The notes: generated by a model not told the origin, from the letters alone. A stretch of 64,000 nt of DNA from Gari tellinella (GCA_922989275.2 OV277870.1:49350147-49414146); one strand, 5' to 3'; counted from the stretch's first letter, positions 11,150-22,343 are shown. Numbers and translations: made by a program.

Positions 11150-11690
11150 TCACGATTCAAGATGTCTTTATTCAGTAATATAAACACATAGTGCTTATTT
11201 TTACATCGATATAATCATAATAATATAAACATAGTCACATGTTAAGAACTTCAAAACAATCATCAATCGCATTTTGTATTTTAACGTTACATGTATATCA
11301 ATTCATGTTGTATCGAACAAAAAAGAGGTTGAACTCTGAACAGTTAAATTCGTTTCAATCTCTGTAGGTTTTTACACAGAGTTGATGATCTGATTACAAT
11401 AGAGATACTTACATAGTATTTGATATTGACAATCCTCGTTTAAACGCTTCGGATAAAAACTTACCAAATTTAAATAGCTCTTTAGAATTTTCACTTTGCA
11501 TCAGTGAAATAAATTTAAAAACACTAGGTCTGTTATGATAGAATGACTTGATATACGTTCGACGTATATCATCATAGACCGGACAAACAAGTACAAAATG
11601 ATATTCGTCTTCCAAGTCGGGCTTATCACAATGCAAGCAGAACCTTAGATTTCGCTCAATTCTAGATTGAGAATAATATATGTTGAGCGT
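11150..11690 (-). pseudogene. LINE 3' end: reverse-transcriptase C-terminal fragment plus 3'UTR
   Basis: On the minus strand the frame from about 11675 to 11409 reads a C-terminal RT tail: FCLHC, then EDEYHFVLVCPVY and RPSVFKF, ending in a stop at 11409. This spacing of Cys, His and Cys resembles the zinc-knuckle end of metazoan non-LTR reverse transcriptases. About 250 bp of non-coding DNA follows and ends in GAATAAAGACATCTTGAATC, typical of a LINE tail. The endonuclease and RT domains are missing (5' truncation), and the break abuts a worn hairpin-1 half near 11690-11730. Clade not assigned. Confidence 0.7.
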
Positions 11691-11730
11691 GATCAGACAA
11701 TGGAGTACCCGGCGTCTGATTTTGCGTAAA

Positions 11731-12050
11731 CTTTGTTTTCATTAGTAATACATGTATTTGATTTAGCACAAGGACATTTGTTTGGAAAGAATATGTATCT
11801 TATCCACTGTACAAACAAGACTCAGTTATTGCTCCAACTGTCTGTTGATATAATATTCAAGCAAAATTAGTTTATTGCCAGCGACAGAGAGTTATAAATC
11901 AGAAATATTATATTCCTAACCAAGTGTTACACATACCGGGAAAGCTGTAAATATGTCTGCATCTGCTGTGAAAAAGTTTCATATTTTGATATTTGAGAAC
12001 ATTATTTCCGCTGTTTCAAAATATTGAGGATCCCAGTTGAGAGGTGGAGT
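11731..12050. other. Gene-free, worn repeat debris
   Basis: A worn family A right end (GGAAAGAATATGTATC, ATCCACTGTAC) is seen near 11790-11813. Nothing else is recognisable. Confidence 0.4.
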
Positions 12051-12055
12051 ATTAA

Positions 12056-12262
12056 CCCTTATTATTCTAAGCGCGAATTGAATAACAATTGCAAACATAT
12101 TGGATCCAGAACAGACGCCGCATAGCGCGGTGTCTGATCTGGATCCAAACTATTTGTCACTCATAATCAATTTTTTTTTTCATATAAAAAAACATTCAAC
12201 TAGTTTTTAAAAAAATTGCAGACGATATATTTGAAGCAGAGGACAATTCAGCATGATAAGGG
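12056..12262. mobile_element. Family B-like TTAA element
   Basis: Flanked by TTAA (12052-12055 and 12263-12266), ends CCCTTAT and ATAAGGG, hairpin 1 variant with GGATCCAGA...TCTGGATCC arms. At 207 bp it is shorter than the main B type. Confidence 0.85.
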
Positions 12263-12348
12263 TTAAACATCTCAAACACGCTTAAATTAATGTCTCTACA
12301 TGTAGCAAGCATCATGTGTTGGAAGAAATTAAAAACTGTCTACTGTTA

Positions 12349-12449
12349 CAGTGGAGAAAACGTTATTCTTTCCCGTGTAAACGCAAACGAAACGATAATA
12401 GTTTTAGCGTAAACGCGTTTATTGGGGAAGAATAACGTTTTCTCCACTG
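12349..12449 (+). mobile_element. Family A deletion derivative lacking hairpin 1
   Basis: Only the two ends remain (101 bp): CAGTGGAGAAAACG...CGTTTTCTCCACTG with TA on both sides. The hairpin and most of the left arm are gone, joined inside short AACG repeats. Confidence 0.9.
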
Positions 12450-12644
12450 TACGCAAATATCTTCTAAGATTAACTAGTTTCCTTTATATTTTCATTACAC
12501 CTTGAATGTTAAAAAAACATGATTAATTAAAAGCGAAAATGCATGTCATTTATGAGAAAGAAATTAGATTTTTGTTTAAACGAACCGCTAACGCAAGGAA
12601 AGAATACCAGTATATACATTTGTAGAACAATCACCCCTGTTTAA

Positions 12645-12893
12645 CCCATTTCGTTGTCAGGCTTTATAAGACTTACATTTGCAAACAGTTTGGCTCCAGA
12701 TCAGACGCCGCGTAACGCCGCTTCTCATCAGGATCCAAATAGAACTTTTTGGCATTCATATAGACGCGTTTTAAGTCAAACTGAAAAACATTCTAAACTT
12801 TAGCTTTTAAAACATTTAAAAATTTGCAAGCAGACGATATTAAGTCAGGGAATGTGCTAAACGTGGTTTGACGTCATGATTGCAATGAGTGGT
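12645..12893. mobile_element. Family B-like TTAA element, worn
   Basis: TTAA at 12641-12644 and 12894-12897. Hairpin 1 is damaged (arms GCTCCAGATCAGACG and CTTCTCATCAGGATCC). It shares its right TTAA with the next B copy. Confidence 0.6.
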
Positions 12894-12897
12894 TTAA

Positions 12898-13075
12898 TTC
12901 GTGAGAGTTTCACCCCTTCACCGTTTCATTGTCGTCTGCTTCAATTTTGTTGTCTGCAATGTCGTTTCAAAGTAAAACAAATAAGGCAGTATGACTGCCA
13001 ACATTTTGGCAAACAGGTTTGATTAGGATCCAAACTGTTTGCGAGCGCTTTTTAGCGTCATTGAGAGTGAAAGGG
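12898..13075. mobile_element. Family B element, abutting the previous one
   Basis: Begins at the TTAA shared with the copy on the left and ends GAGTGAAAGGG before TTAA 13076-13079. Part of the hairpin is lost (only GGATCCAAACTGTTTGC is clear). Confidence 0.65.
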
Positions 13076-13079
13076 TTAA

Positions 13080-13306
13080 AGCAGACGAAAACATTGCAAG
13101 CAGACGATGTAAAGTTAGTGAATGTGCCAGTCGTAGTTTGACGTCATGATGACAATGGATGGGTCAAAACCTGAGTTGCAAACAGTTTGGAGTTGAATCA
13201 GACGCCGGGTAACCCGGCGTCTGATCAGGCTCTAAACTGTTTGTACTGGAAATAATAGTTTTAGCGTAAACGCGTTTATTGGGAAAGAATAACGTTTTCT
13301 CCCCTG
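13080..13306 (+). mobile_element. Chimeric block: B-like fragment joined to the hairpin half of a family A MITE
   Basis: 13080-13177 matches the right part of the 12645 element (AAGCAGACGATGTAAAG, GTCATGATGACAATG). From 13178 the sequence is family A, starting exactly at the hairpin (GCAAACAGTTTGGAG) and continuing to an A right end (TTTTCTCCCCTG). The left A end is absent. Confidence 0.75.
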
Positions 13307-13383
13307 TATCATCTTTAGTGAGCAATACATTGCAACTACATCAACCCTAGTGACGAGTATATTGGTCAATGACAAACAATGTA

Positions 13384-13629
13384 CAGTGGAGAATCTGTTA
13401 TTCTTTCCCGTTTAAACGCAAACCTACGCAAACGCAAAGCGCAAAAACGTAGAAAAAAACAACTTTTGGACAATTCTGATATTTCATGTTTATCTTGGAG
13501 GCAAACAGTTTGGAGCCTGATCAGACGCCGGGTTACCCGGCGTCTGATCTGGCTTCAAACTGTTTGCACTGCAAATAATAGTTTTAGCGTAAACGCGTTT
13601 ATTGGGAAAGAATAACACATTCTCCACTG
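13384..13629 (+). mobile_element. Family A MITE, complete
   Basis: TA-flanked, both ends intact except CACATTCTCCACTG on the right. Hairpin apex is GGGTTACCC. Confidence 0.9.
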
Positions 13630-13988
13630 TACTTGTGAATATTACACTTATCCCATGCAAGCAGTGCATACCAAGATCAGAACGCTCCTTCAGGTGCATC
13701 TGATCAGGGTTTGCACGTTTTGTTATCTTTAAATACAATATACAAAACAATCCTAAATACATGTAATCGCACACGGACTAGACTTTATTGCAAACAGAAA
13801 ATGTCCCTTTATGGTTTACATGTAATATGTTGGCACTCAATTTAGTTTTATACCTGAACAATGTTTTCTCCAATCTCGATCTTCAGAGTATACATGTGCT
13901 GTTTTTGCTAACAGTCAAAGACGCCTAACTCAAAGATGTCTGCTATGGCTCCAAAATGATAGTAATTTTCATTTATTCACGAATAAAG

Positions 13989-14112
13989 GGTCCAAAGGCT
14001 ATAAAACGTTTGAGTTGAGCATTTGACTGAGCAGATTTGAGCTTTTGCTAAAATCTGACCATTCAAATGCGTTAGAACGATCTCAGACTCAACTCCAACA
14101 TTTATAACCTTG
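13989..14112. mobile_element. Family I foldback
   Basis: Arms GGCTATAAAACGTTTGAG and a matching worn right arm ending TTATAACCTTGGG, with GATTTGAGC at the centre. Confidence 0.55.
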
Positions 14113-14114
14113 GG

Positions 14115-14362
14115 CCCAGGGACCAGTTTCATAAAAATTCGTACGACAAAAACGATCGTAAGTCAAAACATTAAAATACATTTAATTTCTGATTTATCTA
14201 TCTAATCCTGTCTGGTGACATCTCTTTAGAATCGTCTTTTCAAGACGATTCCAAAATGATGTCACAATACAGGATTAGATGGAGAAACAAATAATAATTG
14301 AGACTTTTATAATCTGACTTACGACAACATTTATCGTACGAAGTTTTATGAAACGGACTCCA
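14115..14362. mobile_element. Family H foldback element
   Basis: Starts CAGTTTCATAAAAATTCG and ends CGAAGTTTTATGAAACGG. Centre GAATCGTCTTTTCAAGACG. About 125-bp arms pair almost throughout. Confidence 0.8.
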
Positions 14363-14737
14363 GGTGTGTAAGTGCGAATCCCCAACCTGTGTTGCAGTGA
14401 TGTGCACAATGTTCATAAAATAACGAAATCTTGATGGATTGCATAGATATATTGTTACATCGTTTGTTGAGATTATTTAATGATACCCTCTGGCCAAACG
14501 ATACACAATATACTAAGTTGTCTTCACATGCATTAACATTAAAATCTCTGATATACTCGTAATGATGAATTTTTTTAAGTGCATACTTTCTTCGAATCTG
14601 ATACTCTGGCACTTTAGGAGGGGATGTATTTCAATACCAGTTATCTATCTTTCTAAACTTCAGAACAAACCCATAGGCTGAAATACTTTACTAGTTCCAA
14701 ATATCGCATTTGTACTGAAATATTAATATACATTTTG

Positions 14738-14981
14738 ACTCTTTCATGATCAAATTTGTCGAGAGTTTTTTACCCCTTCCCCGCCATAGTGTCGTCTGCT
14801 TCAATATTGTTATCTGCAATACCGATTCAAAGTTAGACTTAAAGCCATAAATTATGACGGACGAAATTTCGAAACGACTGTCAAATAGTTTGGGTCCTGA
14901 TCAGACGCCGCGTTACGCGGCGTCTGATCAGGACCAAAACTGTTTGCAAACGCTCTTGATACGCAACTTAGGGTAAAAGGG
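14738..14981. mobile_element. Family B element with perfect hairpin 1
   Basis: Hairpin arms GGGTCCTGATCAGACG and reverse complement around CGCGTTACGCG. Ends are worn (CTCTTTCATG; GGTAAAAGGG) and the TTAA flanks are lost. Confidence 0.75.
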
Positions 14982-15176
14982 ATATATTAAAATCTCCGAT
15001 ATTAAATATCGTCAGTTTTAAAGCAAGCGCCCGCCATTTTTTATATTTTATTGCACTGTGTTTGCGTTCAGATGTGTCTAAACGGGAAAACATAACATCG
15101 TTCTCCGTGGATTGTTATCTTTCATAATTTCCAATTCGTACGTATTGGCATGATGGTGAATTTCGCTGCAAGGAAC

Positions 15177-15345
15177 TCCAAGTTTCCAAGTTTCCAAGTT
15201 TTATTGATAACAAACGCAAAGTCCCGTATAACGGGATACATTAGCAATTAATTACATCAACATTTCATATAAGCAAGACATATACACACAAATGACATGA
15301 GACAAAACGGAAAACGGCTACATAGAAAGTGGATTAAATAAATAG
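15177..15345 (-). mobile_element. Retroelement 3' tail (LINE-like), minus strand
   Basis: On the minus strand the segment ends in three copies of CTTGGAAA preceded by ATCAATAAAA, a typical self-repeating LINE tail. No coding part was recognised. Confidence 0.45.
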
Positions 15346-15420
15346 TCGATTGAGTTGAGGAATGAGCTGTCATTCAATCAATTGGTTAGTCAATCGGTCA
15401 TTAAAATAAGGGTAAGTGAA

Positions 15421-15500
15421 CTGCTCTCTGTCACTATCTCTCTCTTCTCTGTCACTCTCTCTCTCTCTCTCTCTCTTTCTCTCTACCGATCTCTCTATAT
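15421..15500. repeat. CT-rich microsatellite
   Basis: Interrupted (CT)n with a pure run of about 10 CT units near 15455-15475. Confidence 0.9.
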
Positions 15501-15660
15501 ATCTATCACTCTCTGTGAGTAATCTTATCGTATGTAACAAGTTATAATTGCAGTGACATACTTCCGTAAACTGGAAGACGTAGTAGTCACTTCCTGGTCG
15601 AACAAATAAGACCTGATTCTTTTCCAATAATAAGCCTTTATGCTTAAACAATGTGTCCTT

Positions 15661-15835
15661 TGCAAACCGTTTGGAGCCAGATCAGGTGCCGGAACACCTG
15701 ACGTCTGATCAGGCTCCAAACTGTTTGCTTCTCAGATAAACATAAATCGTAAGCTTTTATAAATGGTTGTTATTTTGCACTGCGTTTGTGTTTAGTTGCG
15801 TTGTAACGGAAAATAATAACGTATTCTCCGCTATG
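15661..15835 (-). mobile_element. Family A half-element starting at the hairpin
   Basis: Begins at the hairpin (GCAAACCGTTTGGAGCC) and runs to a worn A end (GTATTCTCCGCTATG). The stem apex carries the matched changes AGGTGCCG / CACCTGACG. Confidence 0.7.
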
Positions 15836-15839
15836 CAAG

Positions 15840-16234
15840 TAACAACATTGATAACTTAGGGCACAAATACAATTATGTTTGCGGTTTGTTTTATTTCTTT
15901 TGTACTCTGCAAACTTGTTATTTAAGTTTTATTGGATTATGAAATTGCAGAGGATGTTATCAGAAAGAGTAGAACATCAATAACGGGGAGTCTCTTAATG
16001 CCACGTTAACCGTATTTCTACATTTGAAATTCAATAATTAGTCAAACATAGATAGGACATATTCTTATTTTAAAGTCATTAAAAATGTCACTAACGCCAC
16101 GTTTTAACTTTGAAATAAGGATAAGTTTGACTTAAGCGAGTTCGAGTTACTCAGATTTGATTGTACATATAACTCATAACATTGAGTGGAATACACCAAG
16201 AAAGTCACAAAAATGAGAGCAATTTCAGATACTG
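15840..16234. other. Gene-free, nothing recognised
   Basis: AT-rich DNA without long frames or clear repeat copies. Confidence 0.4.
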
Positions 16235-16238
16235 TTAA

Positions 16239-16440
16239 CTCGTTCACCCCTGAAATGCTTACTAGATAATTCCAGTTTCCAATTAGGTCTAGCCCTTATT
16301 TAACCGTTTAGGGTTGTTTTTACAAACAGTTCAGACCTCGATCCTAAAAGAGCCCTCTGAATTTGGTCTTCACTGTTTGCATTGAACAAGTGAACTCACA
16401 GGCACACTCTAAATTATGTACATACCCGTCGCTAATACTC
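16239..16440. mobile_element. Family N element, worn
   Basis: TTAA (16235-16238) followed by CTCGTTCACCCCTGAAA. The weak stem ACAGTTCAGACCTCGATC / GAGCCCTCTGAATTTGG is the N form of the CAAACAG hairpin. Confidence 0.5.
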
Positions 16441-16519
16441 AATGTGTTAAGAGGGAAACCTCAGTTCTATTTCTATTTTTTTCTATTTATTACTTCTACG
16501 CCATCAATTCTGATGATTA

Positions 16520-16746
16520 TGAGAAGGGGCACATTTTAGATGCACCATTGGAATGTACCCGGCCGGTCACTTTATCCTGACACCGACGAACCAGTCGTAA
16601 TGCTACCCGAAATCCTGAGCATCAAGGAGGAAAGCCATTACTACCAATTTTCAAGTCTTTGGTTTGACCCGGCCGGGAATTGAACCCGCAACCTCCCGCA
16701 CTGCAAGCGGACGCTCTACATGCACCACTGAGCTATACAGGCGGTT
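16520..16746 (-). mobile_element. tRNA-derived SINE, minus strand
   Basis: The minus strand starts CCGCCTGTATAGCTCAGTGG with a pol III A box (complement of 16724-16735) and B box GGTTCAATTCC (complement of 16676-16686), followed by a non-tRNA body to about 16520. tRNA-like head followed by an unrelated body is the SINE layout. A functional tRNA is excluded because the acceptor stem does not close. Confidence 0.75.
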
Positions 16747-16752
16747 ATACAT

Positions 16753-16800
16753 GTATTATTATTATTATTATAACTAGTATTATTATTAATATAATTATCA
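16753..16800. repeat. ATT-rich microsatellite
   Basis: TATTATTATTATTATAA with related ATT repeats, directly upstream of the SINE head. Confidence 0.8.
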
Positions 16801-17346
16801 TCGTCAGTTTAATTAATTCAATTATTTGTACCTTTTATAATCATTTCAATATTTATTTACAATAGTACAACTTGAAACACTTAAGGAGAAGTATAAAATC
16901 ACTATTGCAAACAGGTTGCAGTTGGTGAAAGTTATTCTTTCCTAGAAGTTGAAGATCACTTAAAGATCATTTGTCATATTGCTAAAGCTTATATTCAATA
17001 TTGACAGCCTTTGACGATCGATAGAGTCTCCGCCAATATGTGTGTGTCCGCTACAATAGTACAACCGGACATCTGTGTTTGTCTGGACTCCCTACTACAG
17101 TACTCCTTTATCTTTCAAAAAAATATATGCAATTGGTTATAATGTTTCTCCATTGCAAACCTTTCAACACTTACAGAACAACGCCAGTTTCATAGTTTGT
17201 TTCTTCCGTAAGTCATTCTGATACAGAACATGCAACTAGGTGAACATCTCGTATAGTACATGTATGTCTTGCAGATATGGACACATATTAACTTAAAACA
17301 GATTCCAGTACTGTTGCGACTAGCAAGCGAATGATTAAAATTTGCA

Positions 17347-17601
17347 CTACAGTAGAGAAGTTGGTAATCTTATTTTACGTTTGAAAGCAAAGAAATAATA
17401 ACATAATGCAATTATAATAGCGAAAATTACACGTTCGTAAAATTATATATTTTTTTTAATTCTGAACGACAACTGGTTTGGATCTTGGTCCGGTGCAGAG
17501 TTTCTCGGCGTCTGATCTGGATCTAAACTGTTTGTTTTGGTCACCGTCATTTTTGTTTTATCAAAAGTGTTTATTGGTAAAGACTAACGCCTTGCCCAGT
17601 G
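17347..17601 (+). mobile_element. Family A element, strongly diverged
   Basis: Ends CAGTAGAGAAGTTGG and GCCTTGCCCAGTG, with a worn hairpin (CTGGTTTGGATC / GGATCTAAACTGTTTG). Confidence 0.6.
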
Positions 17602-17846
17602 AATGAGGACCCCTTTGTATGTCTAGCCACTTCTCCGTTGAAACATTGTCATTAGTATTGGATCATCAGAGACGAGGCCTCTTCACTCTTTGGAATATAT
17701 CGATGAAAGTAACTTATCTGTAACATTCAAAGGTAACAGGGGGAGATTAACTTGGGCAATACCTGAGCACGGTGTTATTGGATACTCTTACTTTGTTAGA
17801 AGACGAACGAAAACGGATACTGACCATCTTCCATTGAAGGTATGTA

Positions 17847-18088
17847 ACCCTTTAGGCGCAAAATAAATAGTGAGATTTAAACCCCTTCACCGCTATATTG
17901 TCGTCTGCTTCAATAGAGTTGTCTGCAAGATCGTTTCCAAGTTAGATTTAAGCTATTATGACTTAAGAAAGTTTGATACGAGTGTCACACAATATGGATT
18001 CTGATCAGACTCCGCGTTACGCGACGTCTGATCAGGATCCAAACTGTTTTCAAAATCGACTTTATGCGACTCCGGCAGTGAAAGGGTA
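17847..18088. mobile_element. Family B element, worn ends
   Basis: GTCGTCTGCTTCAATAG on the left, hairpin 1 TGATCAGACTCCGCG / CGCGACGTCTGATCA, right end GGCAGTGAAAGGG. Confidence 0.7.
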
Positions 18089-18136
18089 ACTATATAATGT
18101 TTTGTTTTTTTATATATTTGTTTGATTTAGTAATAC

Positions 18137-18353
18137 AGTGAAGAAGACAATATTCTTTCCCGTTTAAACGCATACGGAGCGCAAACACAATATATTAAAA
18201 TGTAGAAAACTGTAACCTTTTTAAATTGTAATCTTAGTACATGCAACAAACAGTTACCCGGCGTCTGGTCTGGCTCCAAACTGTTTGCAATGGAAAAAAA
18301 ATATATTTTTAACGTAAACGTGGTTATTGGGAAAAAAGCGTCTTCTCAACTGT
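18137..18353 (+). mobile_element. Family A element, diverged
   Basis: CAGTGAAGAAGACAATATTC start and TCTTCTCAACTG end. The left arm of the hairpin is largely lost before GTTACCCGGCGTCTGG. Confidence 0.7.
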
Positions 18354-18785
18354 ATTTTTGTAAAAAGCAGTGGTGGTTAATAATATATATTGAATCAAAT
18401 ATCATGACGAAAGATGTTTGTGAGCGCATTGATACATGTAGATAAGTGTGTTTTTATTTGTATTGGTTTGAATGAGCACGTGTGTATGTACATGTACGTG
18501 CATGCATGTGTGCGAGCGTGCGATTGTACGTTATACATAATTAAGTTCGCGTTTGGTTCCAAATTTGTGTGTGTATATATGAAAGGTAGTTTATTCAAAT
18601 TTTGAAGATATAAATGAACCAGGTTGGTACAGGGTGTAATGGGCCAGTATTTGGGTAACTAACGATAATGGGGCTCGTCTTACGTGATACCTTCTTCATT
18701 GTACGCATTCACTATATAGTCATAGAACGAGTAATAATGTTCTATATGTAACTAAGTTGACAGAATATCGGCATGACCCTAAGTA
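18354..18785. other. Gene-free, TG-rich low complexity
   Basis: GTGTGTATGTACATGTACGT-like tracts near 18480-18520. Frames over both strands here are low-complexity artefacts. Confidence 0.5.
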
Positions 18786-19031
18786 CAGTGGAGAATGTGT
18801 TATTCTTTCCCACTAAACGCGTTTACGCTAAAACTATTATTTGCAGTGCAAACAGTTTGAAGCCAGATCAGACGCCGGGTAACCCGGCGTCTGATCAGAC
18901 TCCAAACTGTTTGCCACCAAGATAAACATGAAATATCAGAATTGTCCAAAAGTTGTTCTTTTCTACGTTTTAGTGCTTTGCGTTTGAGTACGTTTGCGTT
19001 TAAACGGGAAAGAATAACAGATTCTCCACTG
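18786..19031 (-). mobile_element. Family A MITE in array unit 1
   Basis: Complete, ends CAGTGGAGAATGTG / CAGATTCTCCACTG, hairpin apex GGGTAACCC. Confidence 0.9.
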
Positions 19032-19129
19032 TAATAGTATTTACCGGTACTTCAAATTTAAGGGTAATTACAAGTTATACAGAGTGTCCAAATTTAAATG
19101 ATATTTACGGCGTACATGTATATCTGGTA

Positions 19130-19375
19130 CAGTGGAGAATCTGTTATTCTTTCCCAATTAACGCGTTTACGCTAAAACTATTATTTGCAGTGCAAACAGT
19201 TTGGAGCCAGATCAGACGCCGGGTAACCCGGCGTCTGATCAGGCTCCAAACTGTTTGCCACCAAGATAAACATGAACTATCAGAATTGTCCAAAAGTTGT
19301 TCTTTTCTACGTTTTAGCGCTTTGCGTTTGCGTACGTTTGCGTTTAAACGGGAAAGAATAACAGATTCTCCACTG
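19130..19375 (-). mobile_element. Family A MITE in array unit 2
   Basis: Complete. The left subterminal reads CCCAATTAACGCG, shared with unit 3 but not with unit 1. Confidence 0.9.
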
Positions 19376-19473
19376 TAATAGTATTTACCGGTACTTCAAA
19401 TTTAAGGGTAATTACAAGTTATACAGAGTTTCCAAATTTAAATGATATTTACGGCGTACATGTATATCTGGTA

Positions 19474-19718
19474 CAGTGGAGAATCTGTTATTCTTTCCCA
19501 ATTAACGCGTTTACGCTAAAACTATTATTTGCAGTGCAAACAGTTTGGAGCCAGATCAGACGCCGGGTAACCCGGCGTCTGATCAGGCTCCAAACTGTTT
19601 GCCACCAAGATAAGCATGAAATATCAGAATTTCCAAAAGAAGTTCTTTTCTACGTTTTAGTGCTTTGCGTTTGCGTACGTTTGCGTTTAAACGGGAAAGA
19701 ATAACAGATTCTCCACTG
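19474..19718 (-). mobile_element. Family A MITE in array unit 3
   Basis: Complete, one base shorter than unit 2. It shares CCCAATTAACGCG with unit 2, so units 2 and 3 are the most recent pair. Confidence 0.9.
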
Positions 19719-19840
19719 TAATAGTATTTACCGGTACTTCAAATTTAAGGGTAATTACAAGTTATACAGAGTGTCCAAATTTAAATGATATTTACGGCGT
19801 ACATGTATATCTGGTATCACAACTGATATTGATAAACATT

Positions 19841-20094
19841 TAGGCCTTTCTTAAGAAACGTCGCACGACAAATGCTGTCGTAAATCAGATGATAAAGTTC
19901 TCAATTATTGTGTATTTCTCCGTCTAATCCTGTCTTGTGGCGTCTTTTTTAATCGTCTTTTCAAGACGATTCCAAGGAGATGTCACAAGACAGGATTAGA
20001 TTGAAACATTAGAAAATACTAGTAGATGTAATTTAAAGTTTTGACTTACCACCGGTTTTTTTTGTCGTACGACGTTTCGAAAGACGGACCCAAG
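19841..20094. mobile_element. Family H foldback element
   Basis: Arms GAAACGTCGCACGACAAATG and TTGTCGTACGACGTTTC, centre AATCGTCTTTTCAAGACG. Confidence 0.78.
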
Positions 20095-20610
20095 GAGTAC
20101 AAAAATCTTTATATTGAGGAAGTTATTCGACCTTTTATCCGGATCCAAATTATTTGCATAATCATCATTCTTGATGCAGAGAAGTATCAAGAAGAAGTAG
20201 CAGAAGAAGAAGAAGAAAGTAGTGTAGTCGGTTGTCGGGTTCAACTAATTAGTTTGTGCACAAGCCTTGACTAATATCACCCAAAGTGTTTGTTTTCGGA
20301 AACAGTGTAAATGATTTTTCTTCTAATTTTAAAACAAAAAACGAAGAAAAAAACCCAACAATTCACATGATTACTTTTTAATTTCGTCGAATTTGGAATG
20401 CATTAATAACGTTCAAATGATTTTGTTATCGAACAGGGCTAACCTCAAGATAATCTGTTTGCCTTTAGAAATGTTAAGCCGGCTTTAATACTTTGATTAT
20501 TTTTAAAATGTAACGGAGACCCTTCTTGTTGCAAAACACCCAATAACCCTACCTAAAAACGACCAATTATTCTATAGATTCTATTGGTTCCTAATAAATG
20601 CATAAGAACA
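20095..20610. other. Gene-free
   Basis: A GAAGAAGAAG-rich tract at 20190-20220. No coding frame or clear element seen. Confidence 0.4.
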
Positions 20611-20812
20611 ATTATTTCTCAGACAAACAGTGTGTAGTCAGATCAGACACTGAAACCCGGTGTCTGATATGGCTACACACTCACTGTTTGCCCCTCAGAT
20701 TGAAATAACTCATTAGAATTTTAAAAAAATGCCATTTTCTATTATTTTCCGTTGCAAATTAAAATACATTTCGGTATAAACGATGAAAAAATAATTCACT
20801 ACCCACTGTATG
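20611..20812 (-). mobile_element. Family A-like element, diverged, with altered but paired hairpin
   Basis: The stem carries GTGTGTAGTCAGATCAGACAC against GTGTCTGATATGGCTACACAC: both arms changed from GGAGCC/GGCTCC to GTAGTC/GGCTAC and still pair. Right end ACCCACTG. Confidence 0.6.
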
Positions 20813-20935
20813 TAATACCACTACCCTAAGTTGAATGAAAGAGTCCATATATTGATAACTTCCTGCACGCAACGTAAATGTCAGTTGCAAAACGCCTCCC
20901 GTGCAATAATATCTGCACTTCCTTTCAGAAATCTA

Positions 20936-21401
20936 GTGCAGAAGACGTTATTGTGTCCCTTTAAACGCAAACGCAATGCACTTAGATGTAGACGATTGAG
21001 TCTTAAATGCGTACCCTTTTATGTTAATCTGAGTGGCAAACACTTTGGGTCCTGAGCAGACACCTGGTTACGGCGTCTGACCAGGTTCCAAAATGTTTGC
21101 AATGGCGAGACTAGTTTTAGCGTACATGTAGATACAGTGGAGAATCTGTTATTCTTTCCCGTTTAAACGCAAACGTACGCAAACGCAAAAACACTAAAAC
21201 GTATAAAAGAACAACATTTGGACAATTCTGATATTTCATGTTTTTCTTGGTGGCAAACAGTTTGGAGCCTGATCAGACGCCGGGTTACCCGGCGTCTGAT
21301 CTGGCTCCAAACTGTTTTCACTGCAAATAATAGTTTTAGCGTAAACGCGTTTATTGGGAAAGAATAACAGATTCTCCACTGTAGAATGACGTCTTCTCCA
21401 C
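20936..21401 (+). mobile_element. Old family A element split by a younger A MITE
   Basis: Left part 20936-21134 (AGTGCAGAAGACGTTATTG, worn hairpin). Its right end resumes after the insert at 21384-21401 (GACGTCTTCTCCACTG). Confidence 0.75.
21135..21381 (+). mobile_element. Family A MITE, complete, nested
   Basis: Intact ends and hairpin, TA on both sides, sits inside the older A element at 20936-21401. Confidence 0.9.
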
Positions 21402-21550
21402 TGTGTCACCAGAGTGTCAAATATATTTTATCGGGATAACACACCGAATTGTGTGGCGTCTCATATGGATCATAACCATTTGCAACGATTGCCATCAATG
21501 CCGCACAGAATGTTTCAAAGAGCCTGCATCTCTGACGGGAAATATAGTTA

Positions 21551-21796
21551 CAGTGGAGAATCTGTTATTCTTTACCGTTTAAACGCAAACGTACGCAAAC
21601 GCAAAGCACTAAAACGTAGAAAAGAACAACGTTTGGACAATTCTGATATTTTATGTTTATCTTGGTGGCAAACAGTTTGGAGCCTGATCAGACGCCGGGT
21701 TACCCGGCGTCTGATCTGGCTCCTAACTGATTGCACTGCAAATAATAGTTTAAGCGTAAACGCGTTTATTGGGAAAGAATAACAGATTCTCCACTG
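21551..21796 (+). mobile_element. Family A MITE, complete
   Basis: TA-flanked, hairpin at about 21668-21734. Right arm reads CTCCTAACTGATTGC (two changes). Confidence 0.9.
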
Positions 21797-22343
21797 TAGA
21801 TCGAAAGCATGTGTGTACACTAAGCAGACTTCAAGTATGTAAGCGTTGAAAATTGTATCCATATGTCTTAATCATATCTACCTTAAACCTAGTTTGAAAA
21901 AGTAACTATGAATATATTAGAGGTGACATCGTTAAAGCAGTGCGCCCCTCGTGAGAGTTATAATTCCGAAAAAACAATGTCCCTTTGATTGTACATAAAT
22001 GCAAGACTATGTTGTACAATGATACCATTTTGGATTCGTTCCCATAAGTTGTTGCAAACTGTTGAGGGCATTTTCAATGACTTTGACCATGCAGTGAGTA
22101 TGTTATGCGTTCCCGTTTAATCGAAATTTAATGCAGATATGAAGCAAAAAGCAGTCCGATGAGGATTGCATGTTTTTGTTTTTAATCTTAAGCTTGTACC
22201 CTAACCAGACACCGTTGTCTGATCTGGCCCCGTACAGTTTTATCACTGGACATAATGTTTGATCATAATTGTTGTATATTAGTGAAAAGTGTAATGACAA
22301 TTGACTCAATTCAAAGATTACCGACAACTACGGTATCTAACTA

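Larger units (their letters stand above)
18786..19817. repeat. Tandem array: three 344-bp units, each containing a whole family A MITE
   Basis: Units start at 18786, 19130 and 19474, exactly 344 bp apart. Each is one MITE (245-246 bp) plus the same 98-bp spacer (ATAGTATTTACCGGTACTTC ... GTACATGTATATCTGG). The first MITE end reads GAGAATGTG, the others GAGAATCTG. Confidence 0.93.

Noticed and set aside
18786..19817. CRISPR-like array
   Set aside because: Repeats are 344 bp and both repeat and spacer are identical between units. This is a tandem duplication in eukaryotic DNA.
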